From positions 81,121 through 145,120 of the forward strand of contig CAZWDU010000005.1 in assembly GCA_964632845.1 (NCBI GenBank): a stretch of DNA of 64,000 nucleotides, given 5' to 3'. Position numbers and translations under genes: made by a program. Below are positions 24,358 through 32,220 of the stretch, piece by piece; positions within the stretch are counted from its first letter, which is position 1, and each line of letters opens with the position of its first letter. Below the pieces are notes generated by a model. The model was not told the origin of the DNA. It ran no database searches and saw nothing but the letters and a program-made list of their open reading frames with translations. This DNA comes from JAOZHU01 sp964632845 (GTDB lineage Archaea; Thermoproteota; Bathyarchaeia; Bathyarchaeales; Bathycorpusculaceae).

Positions 24358-26286
24358 ATGGTCAAGTTACCAGCGAAAGTTGCAGGCTATTTTCCGTACG
24401 CAACCGTGCGCCCGTTTCAAGACCAGTTTATAGAAACGATTTTTGACGCTGTTGAAGACCGTTGCTCAGTGCTAATCGAAGGCAGCAACGGCTTAGGTAA
24501 AACCATCTCTGCGCTTTCAGCATGTCTTCCAACTGCGGTTGAAAACGACTTGAAAATATTGTACGTGGCGAGAACCCACAGGCAACACGACCGCGTCATC
24601 GAAGAACTCAAAGCCGTCTGCAAGAAAAAACCCGTTGCAGGCGTTTCTCTTCGCGGGCGCCACGAAATGTGCCTCAACGAGTCCGCATCTAAGCGCACGT
24701 TCGACGCGAAGTCCCTCATGGAAGTCTGCGAGATGCTCAAATCCAAAGACAAGTGCCCCTTCTACACGAACATGGAAGAGCAACCAGAAGACTTTCTCCA
24801 AGTTCAGCAACACATCACTTCTCGTCCATGCAAGGCTTCGGAAATCCAGAAAATCTGCCGAAAAAAATGGCTCTGCCCTTACGAACTGGTTAAAGCTTCC
24901 TTATCGGACTTTAACGTTATCGCCTTAAGCTACCTTTATGTTTTCGACCCTGTAATTCGTACTTCGTTCCTCAAAAATCTGGTTGCACACTTCGACAAGG
25001 TCATTTTAATCGTGGATGAAGCGCATAATTTGCCCGACACAGCCATCGAAATCGCAAGTAGCAGCCTATCCCTGTTTGTCATAAAACAAGCAGAACTTGA
25101 GGCAAAAAAAGCTGAAAACATCGAAATCGCAGCATTCGCCAAGCTTATGCGCACGGAACTCGAGACTATAGCCGCCAACATAAACAAAGAAGAGATAATC
25201 TCTCCGCAAACTCTCATAGACATAATAAAAAAGCACGGCGGCATAACTAAACCCCGCGACTTCTTTGAACATATGCACGAAGTCGGCAACTTCATTAAGC
25301 GCAGCTTGCTGGCTGAAGGAAAATCCCCGCGCTCGTATATCCACGGAATGAGCGAGTTTCTGCTGAAGTGGCTGGAAACACTCGGCGATGACTCGTTCAT
25401 TAATGTTGCAAGCACATACATGAGCCGAGAAAAAACGCCCACGGCAAAACTGGAAATCGTCGCCCTCGACCCATCAAAAGTAACCCTGCCCGTCTTCTCT
25501 TCAGCCTACTCCAGCATCGTCATGTCAGGCACCCTCCAGCCCCTAGACGCGTACGCGCGAATAACAAAGCTCCCAGAAAACACAATTAAGTGCATTGTGC
25601 CTTCACCGTTTCCCAAGGAACATGTGCTGTCGTTAGTCTGTCTCGGCGTAACAACAGCTATGGAAAAAAGAATTCCCACTATGTACCGCACAATAATAAA
25701 ACGCATAAACGAAGTCGTGCAAAACACGCCCGCAAACACGGGAATATTCACCGCCTCATTCGGCGTACTAAACGCGCTTGTCGCTGAAGGCTTAGAAAAA
25801 GCCTTAAGTAAGCCATTATTCCGCGAACGCAGAGGAATGAGCTCCAAAGCAAACGAGAAACTGGTCACCGAATTTAAAGCGCACGCTGAACGCGGCGGCG
25901 CCGTGTTCCTCGGCGTCCAAGGCGGACGCACATCCGAAGGTGTAGACTTCCCAAGCAACCAAATGAACTCCGTAATAGTAGTAGGTGTGCCCTACGCTGA
26001 GCCTACACCACGAGTTAAAGCGCAAATAGACTATTACGAAAAACGTTTTCCAAAACTTGGACGCGAATACGGCTACATCTTGCCCGCGATGAAGAAGGCT
26101 TCGCAGGCTGCTGGACGCCCCATCCGCACGTTGGATGACAAAGGCGCTATCATTTTCATGGATTACCGCTTCGCCACAAACTACTGCCGCAGTTTCTTGC
26201 CCTCTTGGATAAACAATGGACTAAAAAACTTGCCTGACATGGACAAAGCGTTAGTTCAAGCACTTCAAGTCTTCTTCAAGTCTTAG
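24358..26286 (+). CDS. xpd: XPD/Rad3-family 5'-3' DNA helicase with Fe-S cluster
   Basis: 642 residues from ATG 24358 (MVKLPAKVAGYFPYATVRPFQ); the ATG at 24310 would overlap nth and is rejected. Motif I EGSNGLGKT is at about 42-50, four Fe-S cysteines lie between about residues 100 and 180 (EMCLNE, MEVCEML, DKCPFY, WLCPYE), DEAH in ILIVDEAHNLPD is near 219, and the late motif SQAAGRPIRTLDDKG (motif VI) is present. It unwinds damaged DNA in nucleotide excision repair and related processes. Confidence 0.95.
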   Translation: MVKLPAKVAGYFPYATVRPFQDQFIETIFDAVEDRCSVLIEGSNGLGKTISALSACLPTAVENDLKILYVARTHRQHDRVIEELKAVCKKKPVAGVSLRGRHEMCLNESASKRTFDAKSLMEVCEMLKSKDKCPFYTNMEEQPEDFLQVQQHITSRPCKASEIQKICRKKWLCPYELVKASLSDFNVIALSYLYVFDPVIRTSFLKNLVAHFDKVILIVDEAHNLPDTAIEIASSSLSLFVIKQAELEAKKAENIEIAAFAKLMRTELETIAANINKEEIISPQTLIDIIKKHGGITKPRDFFEHMHEVGNFIKRSLLAEGKSPRSYIHGMSEFLLKWLETLGDDSFINVASTYMSREKTPTAKLEIVALDPSKVTLPVFSSAYSSIVMSGTLQPLDAYARITKLPENTIKCIVPSPFPKEHVLSLVCLGVTTAMEKRIPTMYRTIIKRINEVVQNTPANTGIFTASFGVLNALVAEGLEKALSKPLFRERRGMSSKANEKLVTEFKAHAERGGAVFLGVQGGRTSEGVDFPSNQMNSVIVVGVPYAEPTPRVKAQIDYYEKRFPKLGREYGYILPAMKKASQAAGRPIRTLDDKGAIIFMDYRFATNYCRSFLPSWINNGLKNLPDMDKALVQALQVFFKS

Positions 26287-27367
26287 CTTCAATCTCTTTC
26301 AGGTTTTCGTCTAGTCTCACTTTTCCAAGGGCGATGCTTGCGGGTCTTTCTGAAACTGTGGTAAGAACTTTTAAAGCTTTTCTCTTGTAATCCACTTTGT
26401 GCAAAACGCCGACACCCACAAATTTTCTTTGGGCATCATACAACCCTAACAGTAACCCTTCTTCGTTTTGCATAATCTGTGCCTTGTCTTGTTCTTCAAT
26501 TGAAAGCAGCCTTAAAGGCCAATTCTTTACTTTTGCATCTGCCAAATATTTGATGTAACCTAGTTCCCGTAGGTTTCTGCGTTTTTCTTTGTTTCGCTGT
26601 CTGACAACTATAGGTGACTCTATCATGCTTTTCCTGAATTTCTCAAGAGCAACAAGCAACGGCGCCAACTCGTCATTTTGCTTAATGCAGAAGATTACGT
26701 CTGGGTCAAGTTCTTCAGCTAACCGTGACTTGTAGGCTATAGCTTCTTCGCCTTCAACCCACCCGCCAGTGTTCACAACAACAAAATCAACCGCTTTACC
26801 CAAAATCTCCTGCTTCAGCAGCGTTATACCCTTGATTGTTTTGTCTGCGGCTTCACTCGGCGACGTGAACCCTACAAAAAAAGCGTTTTCCGTCTTCAAC
26901 GCAAACAAATCTGTAAACGGCTTAGTTACGAATGAATACGCCACTGTACACGGCGGACCGATGTCCGACTGCCCCAAATCACCGTCTAAAACTGCGACTT
27001 TCTGTTGTTCATTAATTAACCTGTTTATCAGATACGTGCAGAAACTAGTTTTTCCAGAGTCAGCTTTTCCCAAAACCACGACGGTGACTGGTTTTTTCTG
27101 AAAATTCACCAGTACATCAACGGATTCAATCCATGACTGCGGAATCGTATTTCCGTCAACTTCCTCAACGTTTGCGTTTTCTCCTAGCAAAACATCCAAA
27201 TCCGCGTTTTCTGAAACGGCGAAGGGCAGTCTTTTGCCTTCGCGGATTACGATTCTGCTCGCATCTTTCACTGAGAAGCCGAACACTTCCACCCTGCCCG
27301 AAACAACTGAGACAGCGGCTGGACCATCCACTAAAAGTGTCTTGCCTTTTTCAACCGTTTGTTTCAT
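26276..27367 (-). CDS. Clp1/Grc3-type polynucleotide 5'-kinase
   Basis: 363 residues from ATG 27367, which has GGAGGAAG upstream; the frame extends to 27397. An N-terminal beta domain (LLVDGPAAVSVVSGRVEVFG) precedes a P-loop VVLGKADSGKTSFCTYLIN (about 93-111), LDGDLGQSDIGPP and NTGGWVEGE, the pattern of archaeal Clp1 homologues that phosphorylate 5'-OH ends of RNA or DNA. Its 3' end overlaps xpd by 11 bases (convergent) and its start overlaps the next gene by 17 bases. Confidence 0.9.
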   Translation of the reverse strand: MKQTVEKGKTLLVDGPAAVSVVSGRVEVFGFSVKDASRIVIREGKRLPFAVSENADLDVLLGENANVEEVDGNTIPQSWIESVDVLVNFQKKPVTVVVLGKADSGKTSFCTYLINRLINEQQKVAVLDGDLGQSDIGPPCTVAYSFVTKPFTDLFALKTENAFFVGFTSPSEAADKTIKGITLLKQEILGKAVDFVVVNTGGWVEGEEAIAYKSRLAEELDPDVIFCIKQNDELAPLLVALEKFRKSMIESPIVVRQRNKEKRRNLRELGYIKYLADAKVKNWPLRLLSIEEQDKAQIMQNEEGLLLGLYDAQRKFVGVGVLHKVDYKRKALKVLTTVSERPASIALGKVRLDENLKEIEAKT

Positions 27368-27998
27368 CTGTCTTCCTCCGCGGATAAACATGCCCACTTC
27401 TTCCAGCTATGCGCATGGCTGAAACCATGTCTCTAATCCCACGCCTATGCTTGTTAGCATCCATGTGCTGGTTTGTTCCTGCTTCGCTCACTACCTCTAA
27501 AATCACTTCAGGAGGTACAGCAGAATCCAGCGTCTCCAATAGGTTCTTGTAAGCTGGGACACCATTCCCGATTTTTATGGAAACCGCTGTTGAGGCGGCA
27601 TCCGCGTCCTTTGTTATGTTTTTCACTTTGTCTAGTATTTCTTGAACGCTGAAGCAGTTGCATGTCTCGTTGACTTTTCCGTCAGCTATAACTGCTAAGC
27701 CGAACACTTCGCCTGGGTCTATGCCTATCACAATTTTTTCGTATGCTTCTTTTCCCTGAAGAACCTTCACTGCTTCGTTTACCACGGTGCTTGGCTCTGT
27801 TTTGTTGTTGTGAACCAGTATTCTTTCATGGCTTATTAGGTGTTTTTCTTTTTCCGTCGTTATTACCACCTTGACTTCTGCGGGCACGGGATCGCCGGGA
27901 ACTAGGCTGAGGAAATCCATGTTTCTCTCCTTTAACTCGTTGACTACTAGGAAATAGGTTTTTCCTGAAACTGTTGCAACCGCCACCTTAGCTTTCAT
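27351..27998 (-). CDS. RuvC/YqgF-like RNase H-fold protein
   Basis: 215 residues from ATG 27998 (MKAKVAVATVSGKTYF); the longer frame to 28040 adds an unlikely tail. The middle contains IVIGIDPGEVFGLAVIADGKV, the DPG-type first strand of RuvC/YqgF nucleases; later acidic residues are in EVVSEAGTNQ, and RRGIRDMVSAMRIAGR ends the fold. This matches the archaeal group of predicted RNase H-fold nucleases (COG2433-like). Its frame overlaps the start of the kinase gene, so the two are translationally coupled. Activity inferred. Confidence 0.75.
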   Translation of the reverse strand: MKAKVAVATVSGKTYFLVVNELKERNMDFLSLVPGDPVPAEVKVVITTEKEKHLISHERILVHNNKTEPSTVVNEAVKVLQGKEAYEKIVIGIDPGEVFGLAVIADGKVNETCNCFSVQEILDKVKNITKDADAASTAVSIKIGNGVPAYKNLLETLDSAVPPEVILEVVSEAGTNQHMDANKHRRGIRDMVSAMRIAGRSGHVYPRRKTDETNG

Positions 27999-28080
27999 AC
28001 ATACTGCCCGTAGACGAGTATACGTTTGAGCGTAAAACAATTATTGGTTCCGCACTTTATATCCGTTGATGTGGGTTAAC

Positions 28081-28782
28081 GTGATAAAACAAATCTTAAC
28101 GGGCTGTGGGTGTATTGACAGCAACTTGGGCGGCGGCGTATCTCCGGAAAGCATAACGTTGATTTATGGTGAGCCTGAAACGGGCAAAACGACGCTGGCG
28201 ATGCAGTGCGCTGTGAATTGTGCATTGCAAGGTTATAAGACGTTGTTTATGGATTGCGATAGCACGTTTTCTGCCAAAAGGTTTTCTCAAGTAGCTGCGG
28301 GAAAATTCGAGGAAATCGCCGAACTAGTAATTTTGATGAAGCCGAATGATTTTAGAGAGCAAACCGCTGTTGTAGACCGCTTATCTGATTATACTGCGAA
28401 AAACTTCGGTTTAGTAATAATAGATACAGTTACTTCACTTTACCGTGTCAACGTTGCAGAACATTCTAAAAAGACGTTTAGGCTTAACCGCGAGTTGAAC
28501 AGGCAGATGGCTGTTTTGGCACAGACGGCGAAAACCCAAAAAATCCCGGTTGTCGTGACCAGCCAAGTGCGAAGCGTTTTCAACGAAATTTCCGTTAGCG
28601 TGGCGCCTGTGGCTACCAGAGTGTTAAAATTCTGGGCGGATACAATAATTGCCATGAAACCCACTGAAAACCCGCAGGTAATCAAGGTAGTGCTTGAAAA
28701 AACGCCTCGAATGGCTCAAGAAGTAACTTGTTATTTGCGTATAGACGAAACTGGACTACGTGATTACAGTTTTCACTCATAA
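28081..28782 (+). CDS. radB: RadB recombinase paralogue (RecA fold)
   Basis: 233 residues. It is a bare RecA core without the N-terminal DNA-binding domain of RadA: LGGGVSPESITLIYGEPETG leading into Walker A (GEPETGKTT at about 31-39), FGLVIIDTVTSLYR as Walker B, and VVTSQVRSV. RadB assists RadA in archaeal homologous recombination. GTG 28081 is chosen over TTG 28066 and ATG 28069 because the TATA-like TTTATATC at 28053-28060 would place transcription initiation next to it, that is, a leaderless mRNA. Divergent from the RuvC-like gene. Confidence 0.9.
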   Translation: MIKQILTGCGCIDSNLGGGVSPESITLIYGEPETGKTTLAMQCAVNCALQGYKTLFMDCDSTFSAKRFSQVAAGKFEEIAELVILMKPNDFREQTAVVDRLSDYTAKNFGLVIIDTVTSLYRVNVAEHSKKTFRLNRELNRQMAVLAQTAKTQKIPVVVTSQVRSVFNEISVSVAPVATRVLKFWADTIIAMKPTENPQVIKVVLEKTPRMAQEVTCYLRIDETGLRDYSFHS

Positions 28783-29298
28783 ATGGTTGATTGCATGGAT
28801 ATAGTTATGCTAATTGTTGAAGCGTTAAAGTTCATCTTTCCTGCATACTGCGCAAATGGTGCGCCTGTGCTTGCCGGTGGAGGACCAGCATTGGATTTTG
28901 GGAAGAAGTTTTTTGATGGAAAACCAGTTTTTGGGAAAAACAAGACTTTCCGAGGGTTCTTCTTCGGCTGGTTCATAGGCGTTTTTGTTGGAATTGTGGA
29001 GGGGTTTGTTTTCGGGTTTGCCACTTACAGTGTGCTGTTCAGTGTGCTTACGCCGTTGGGTGCTTTGTTGGGTGATTTAACTGGTGCGTTCATAAAACGT
29101 CGTTTAAGCATTGCTCCAGGTGGATTGTTGCCCGTTGTGGATCAGGTGGATTTTGTGGTTGGTGCACTGGTGTTCTCTTTGCTTATGCTGACTGTGAGCT
29201 GGGAGTTGGCAGTGGCTGTTTTGTTGATTACTCCGCCAATTCACCTGTTCACTAATTTTTTGGCGTACAAATTGAAATTGAAAAATAATCCTTGGTAA
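28783..29298 (+). CDS. carS: CDP-archaeol synthase
   Basis: 171 residues with about five helices. ANGAPVLAGGGPALDFGKKF, GKNKTFRGFFFGWFIG, LGALLGDLTGAFIKRRL and LPVVDQVDFVVGALVF are CarS/DUF46 signatures, distantly related to bacterial CdsA. The enzyme makes CDP-archaeol from CTP and digeranylgeranylglyceryl phosphate, the branch point to polar archaeal lipids. The ATG directly follows the radB stop; a second ATG at 28795 is an alternative start. Confidence 0.95.
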   Translation: MVDCMDIVMLIVEALKFIFPAYCANGAPVLAGGGPALDFGKKFFDGKPVFGKNKTFRGFFFGWFIGVFVGIVEGFVFGFATYSVLFSVLTPLGALLGDLTGAFIKRRLSIAPGGLLPVVDQVDFVVGALVFSLLMLTVSWELAVAVLLITPPIHLFTNFLAYKLKLKNNPW

Positions 29299-29301
29299 AG
29301 G

Positions 29302-29730
29302 TTAACTTGGGTTCATCTTCCAGATGATTATGTTTTCCAAGAATATGTACGCTAAAAGCAGAAGCGTCACGCCTATTACTAGCATCATATATGCTTGCCT
29401 TGGTTTGTAGACGTATTTTGTGCTTTGGTAGATAGCTAGCATGCCGATGAAGCCTATTGCGTATAGCGCTGCGGCGATTACGGTGTCAGATATGAATTGT
29501 GATCCGAGTTCAGGGTAGAGAAAATAGAATTGGTTGTTATAATAGGCAGAAGGCAGAATTGTTGCATAGTTTGTAATAGTGTATAATCCTCCACCGAAAA
29601 GAAACACGGCAAATGCTAGTGTGGCTATGGAAATTGTGAAGGTTGAGGGTTGTGCTGTTGAGATTTTGCGGAGCCATCGGCTAAGCGAAAAGGGGGCTGT
29701 TTCGGATTGTTTTTTATATTTCTTTGCCAT
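29302..29730 (-). CDS. Small membrane protein, three helices
   Basis: 142 residues. A basic N-terminus (MAKKYKKQ) is followed by three hydrophobic segments (FTISIATLAFAVFLFGGGLY, VIAAALYAIGFIGMLAIYQ and MLVIGVTLLLLAYIFLENI). No motif recognised. Its start overlaps the end of the small zinc-finger-like gene at 29714 by 17 bases, so they are translationally coupled. Convergent with carS, with only three bases between the stops. Confidence 0.68.
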   Translation of the reverse strand: MAKKYKKQSETAPFSLSRWLRKISTAQPSTFTISIATLAFAVFLFGGGLYTITNYATILPSAYYNNQFYFLYPELGSQFISDTVIAAALYAIGFIGMLAIYQSTKYVYKPRQAYMMLVIGVTLLLLAYIFLENIIIWKMNPS

Positions 29731-29947
29731 CTCTTACTTCTCCATTGTTGAGTATGTATTTTGCTGCTTCTTTAGCGCAGTCTCCTGTTAATGAATGCTT
29801 CTCAATCTCTCTTAAATATTCTTCCCAGGTGATGTTTAAAGCTTTTCTCCAAACGTTGTATTTCTCGATTATGTTTTCGTAGGCTTTCGTGTGTGTGGGG
29901 CAGAGGTTGTGTTGGGTGGTTTCTTTGTTGCAGATTTTGCAGTTCAA
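29714..29947 (-). CDS. Small zinc-binding protein
   Basis: 77 residues: an N-terminal treble-clef-like CKICNKETTQHNLCPTH with four potential zinc ligands, followed by an acidic helical domain (AYENIIEKYNVWRKALNI, EEYLREIEKHS). Conserved knuckles like this occur in small archaeal proteins of unknown role. It is the first gene of the pair with the membrane protein at 29302. The element CTATTTATAG followed by AGGGGG lies about 60-80 bases upstream (30008-30028). Confidence 0.65.
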   Translation of the reverse strand: MNCKICNKETTQHNLCPTHTKAYENIIEKYNVWRKALNITWEEYLREIEKHSLTGDCAKEAAKYILNNGEVRDGKEI

Positions 29948-30057
29948 TGCTTGGTCTTCCTTGGGTGTTTGCGGGGTTGGGTTGTGGACTGTTGCGCGAT
30001 TTCTCTTCTATACCCCCTCTATAAATAGTTGCAGGTGGCTTCGGGTAAGCAGTGAGG

Positions 30058-31371
30058 TTAGCGTTTGCGTTTTTTGAAGTAGAGTAGGGTGCATGCGGCG
30101 GCTGTGATGGTTGTTGCTGCGGCAGCAACTGCGATGACCACGGTTGGGTTGTAGTCTGGGTCTTGCTGTTGTTCGGGTGCTATGGTGAAGTGGATTGTTT
30201 GGGATGCGCCTGTGTTGTCTACTGGGTAGGTGGCGTAGATGGTGATGTTGTGCGCTCCGATGGCTAGGTCTGTGAGCGTGGTGTTGCCTGTGAGGGTCAT
30301 GTTTGCTGCTCCGTCTAGACTGTAGTTCAAAGCTGCGGCTGACCTGTCCACGGCGAAAGCTAAGGAAACGTTGCCCACGGCGTAAGTCATGTTCTGTTCG
30401 GGCGAAGCAACCTGAACTGCAGGCGCCACAGCAACATACCCAACAGGAGCATACCGCTCATTCGCACCAGAAAAATCATCGACATTATTATCCTCTCCGC
30501 CTATAGCGTACAACATGTCATCTACCACCGCAACGCTCAGGGCACGTCTGGGGGTGGGCATTCCTGCGCCAGTACTCCACGTCTGCGTCTGAGGATCAAA
30601 AATCTGCGTGGGTTCATCGCTTAACCCGCCTATACGATAGACTCTTTTCGGAGCATAAACGCCCGTCGTTGCCGCTACAGCCCCGTAACCCACAAAATGC
30701 GGCGTGGCGGGACCATAGCTCCACGTGTTTGACTGCGTATCATAAACCTGTGTCGCAACGCCGTTCCCAAAAACGTAAATCTTGTCATCCACAACCGCTG
30801 ATTCACAGTAGACAACAGCGGCAGGCATAGGCGCCATGGTGGTCCATGTGTCTGTTTCTGGATCATACATCTCATTCAAATCAGAATGGTGTGCGTAAGG
30901 AAGCCCATAGTAAGAATACGAGTCTTCCCCGCCTATAACGTAAATTTTATCGTTAACCACGTTTGCAGATGTGCCGCCTCGTGGTGTTGGGCTAGGCGTC
31001 CGTATTTCCCACGTGTCGGTGACGGTGTCGTAAACATGGTTCGTGTCCGATCCGAAGCAGTAAATTTTGTTTCCATAGACGGCAGTCGCAAAACTACAAT
31101 GTGCCTGCGGCTTTGGGGTTGCCGTGGCCCAAGTGTTCGTGGCTACGTCATACACTTCGTTAATATCTGTGACTCCGGAGGTGATTTGGCCTCCGATAGC
31201 GTATATCTTCCCGTTAACAACGGCAACACCCATTGCAATTCTAGCTGTCGGCATCTCCGCCATACGCTTCCACGAATTTGCCGACGCAACAGCATTACCC
31301 TTCGGAACAGCAAACAAACACGAAAACGCCAAAAGCACGATAACAAAGAACCAAGCAGAAACCTTCTTCAT
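30058..31371 (-). CDS. Exported Kelch-repeat protein with C-terminal anchor
   Basis: 437 residues from ATG 31371, which yields a signal peptide VSAWFFVIVLLAFSCLFAV. Five to six Kelch blades follow, each with a GG or IGG turn and a W (for example KIYAIGGQITSG, KIYVIGGEDSYSY, MLYAIGGEDNN). Then comes an Ig-like domain (about 330-410) and a C-terminal helix with TLLYFKKRKR. It is an outside-facing beta-propeller, held in the membrane, likely binding glycans or other surface ligands. The ATG is four bases after the stop of the upstream gene in the operon. Confidence 0.85.
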   Translation of the reverse strand: MKKVSAWFFVIVLLAFSCLFAVPKGNAVASANSWKRMAEMPTARIAMGVAVVNGKIYAIGGQITSGVTDINEVYDVATNTWATATPKPQAHCSFATAVYGNKIYCFGSDTNHVYDTVTDTWEIRTPSPTPRGGTSANVVNDKIYVIGGEDSYSYYGLPYAHHSDLNEMYDPETDTWTTMAPMPAAVVYCESAVVDDKIYVFGNGVATQVYDTQSNTWSYGPATPHFVGYGAVAATTGVYAPKRVYRIGGLSDEPTQIFDPQTQTWSTGAGMPTPRRALSVAVVDDMLYAIGGEDNNVDDFSGANERYAPVGYVAVAPAVQVASPEQNMTYAVGNVSLAFAVDRSAAALNYSLDGAANMTLTGNTTLTDLAIGAHNITIYATYPVDNTGASQTIHFTIAPEQQQDPDYNPTVVIAVAAAATTITAAACTLLYFKKRKR

Positions 31372-31375
31372 GCCA

Positions 31376-32029
31376 CTACCCCTCACCAACCTTCTGCCCG
31401 TCCACCATACCCACACGACTACGCTTCTTGAAGTAAACCAGCAAACCAGTAACTACCAAAACAACTGCAGTGATGGAGGCAGTTGCAACAGTAGCAAAAA
31501 GAAAAGCCTCTGCTTCAGTTGTAGTGGCGTTAACTGTAAAGTTGACTGATGAGAAGCCATCAATAGTAAACATGTGCACAAATAAGCCCTCGATGTATGC
31601 CCCCCATTCAACTGCATGGAACGTTATGCTGTGCTTTCCATCAGGCACTCCAGTTAGGGTTATATTATACGCGAATTCGGTAATTGCATGGGAGTCATAA
31701 GGTATACTAACAACCTTATTGTCATAAACGCATGTTTCGTTTTGTTGCCAATCTGTTTTGTAATAAACCTGCATTAACCTTGTACAAGACGCGTTCTTTG
31801 CCTCCCCTATAGTGGCATTGAAATTAAGAAAGACTGTTCTTGAATTAAATGTCCTGTTTTCTTGTGGAGAAGATATGGTGAATGCAGGTGGTTTCGTGTC
31901 GTCTTTTGGGGATACCCAATCAGTTCCCATCCATGGATTTGCCTTTCCCAAGTTAATCAACTGTGTTCCAGCTACCGCTGAAATCAACAGTGCCAACACA
32001 AGGGAAAGTGCTACTGCTTTTCTTTTCAT
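31376..32029 (-). CDS. Exported protein with C-terminal membrane anchor
   Basis: 217 residues from ATG 32029 (MKRKAVALSLVLALLISAVAG, signal peptide); an ATG at 32038 is also in frame. The external part (about 30-175) is beta-rich and carries many N-x-T/S glycosylation sequons; ITLTGVPDGKHSITFHAVEW resembles Ig/fibronectin-like folds. A C-terminal helix ends VTGLLVYFKKRSRV. First gene of the operon with the Kelch protein, controlled by the dyads at 32092-32170. Confidence 0.75.
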   Translation of the reverse strand: MKRKAVALSLVLALLISAVAGTQLINLGKANPWMGTDWVSPKDDTKPPAFTISSPQENRTFNSRTVFLNFNATIGEAKNASCTRLMQVYYKTDWQQNETCVYDNKVVSIPYDSHAITEFAYNITLTGVPDGKHSITFHAVEWGAYIEGLFVHMFTIDGFSSVNFTVNATTTEAEAFLFATVATASITAVVLVVTGLLVYFKKRSRVGMVDGQKVGEG

Positions 32030-32091
32030 GAGCACCAACTCTCTTTGTTGCTTCCGTGTCTAATAACGGCTGTTTCTGCTGTAAAAGCGTT

Positions 32092-32170
32092 TTTATCAAG
32101 GTTTCTTGACTAAACAGGCTTTTTTTAGTCAAACTTTCTTGACCAAGCTTAGTCAAGTTTCCTTGACTAA
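32092..32170 (-). promoter_or_regulatory. Three tandem GTCAAG-N4-CTTGAC dyads upstream of the Kelch operon
   Basis: On the plus strand: TTTATCAAG-GTTT-CTTGACTAA (32092-32113), TTAGTCAAA-CTTT-CTTGACCAA (32125-32146) and TTAGTCAAG-TTTC-CTTGACTAA (32149-32170), the last a perfect 9+9 dyad. Centres are 33 and 24 bp apart. The gene-proximal copy is about 60 bp before the operon start and merges into GATAAAAACG, a likely TATA. Same design as at 17440-17482. Confidence 0.65.
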
Positions 32171-32220
32171 CGGCTGCATTATATCTTGGGCAAGCTACAG
32201 GTGTAAGACGAACTATCAGT

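Noticed and set aside
24936..25958. Two large minus-strand frames within xpd
   Set aside because: xpd has helicase motifs throughout this range; the opposite frames are by-products of codon usage.
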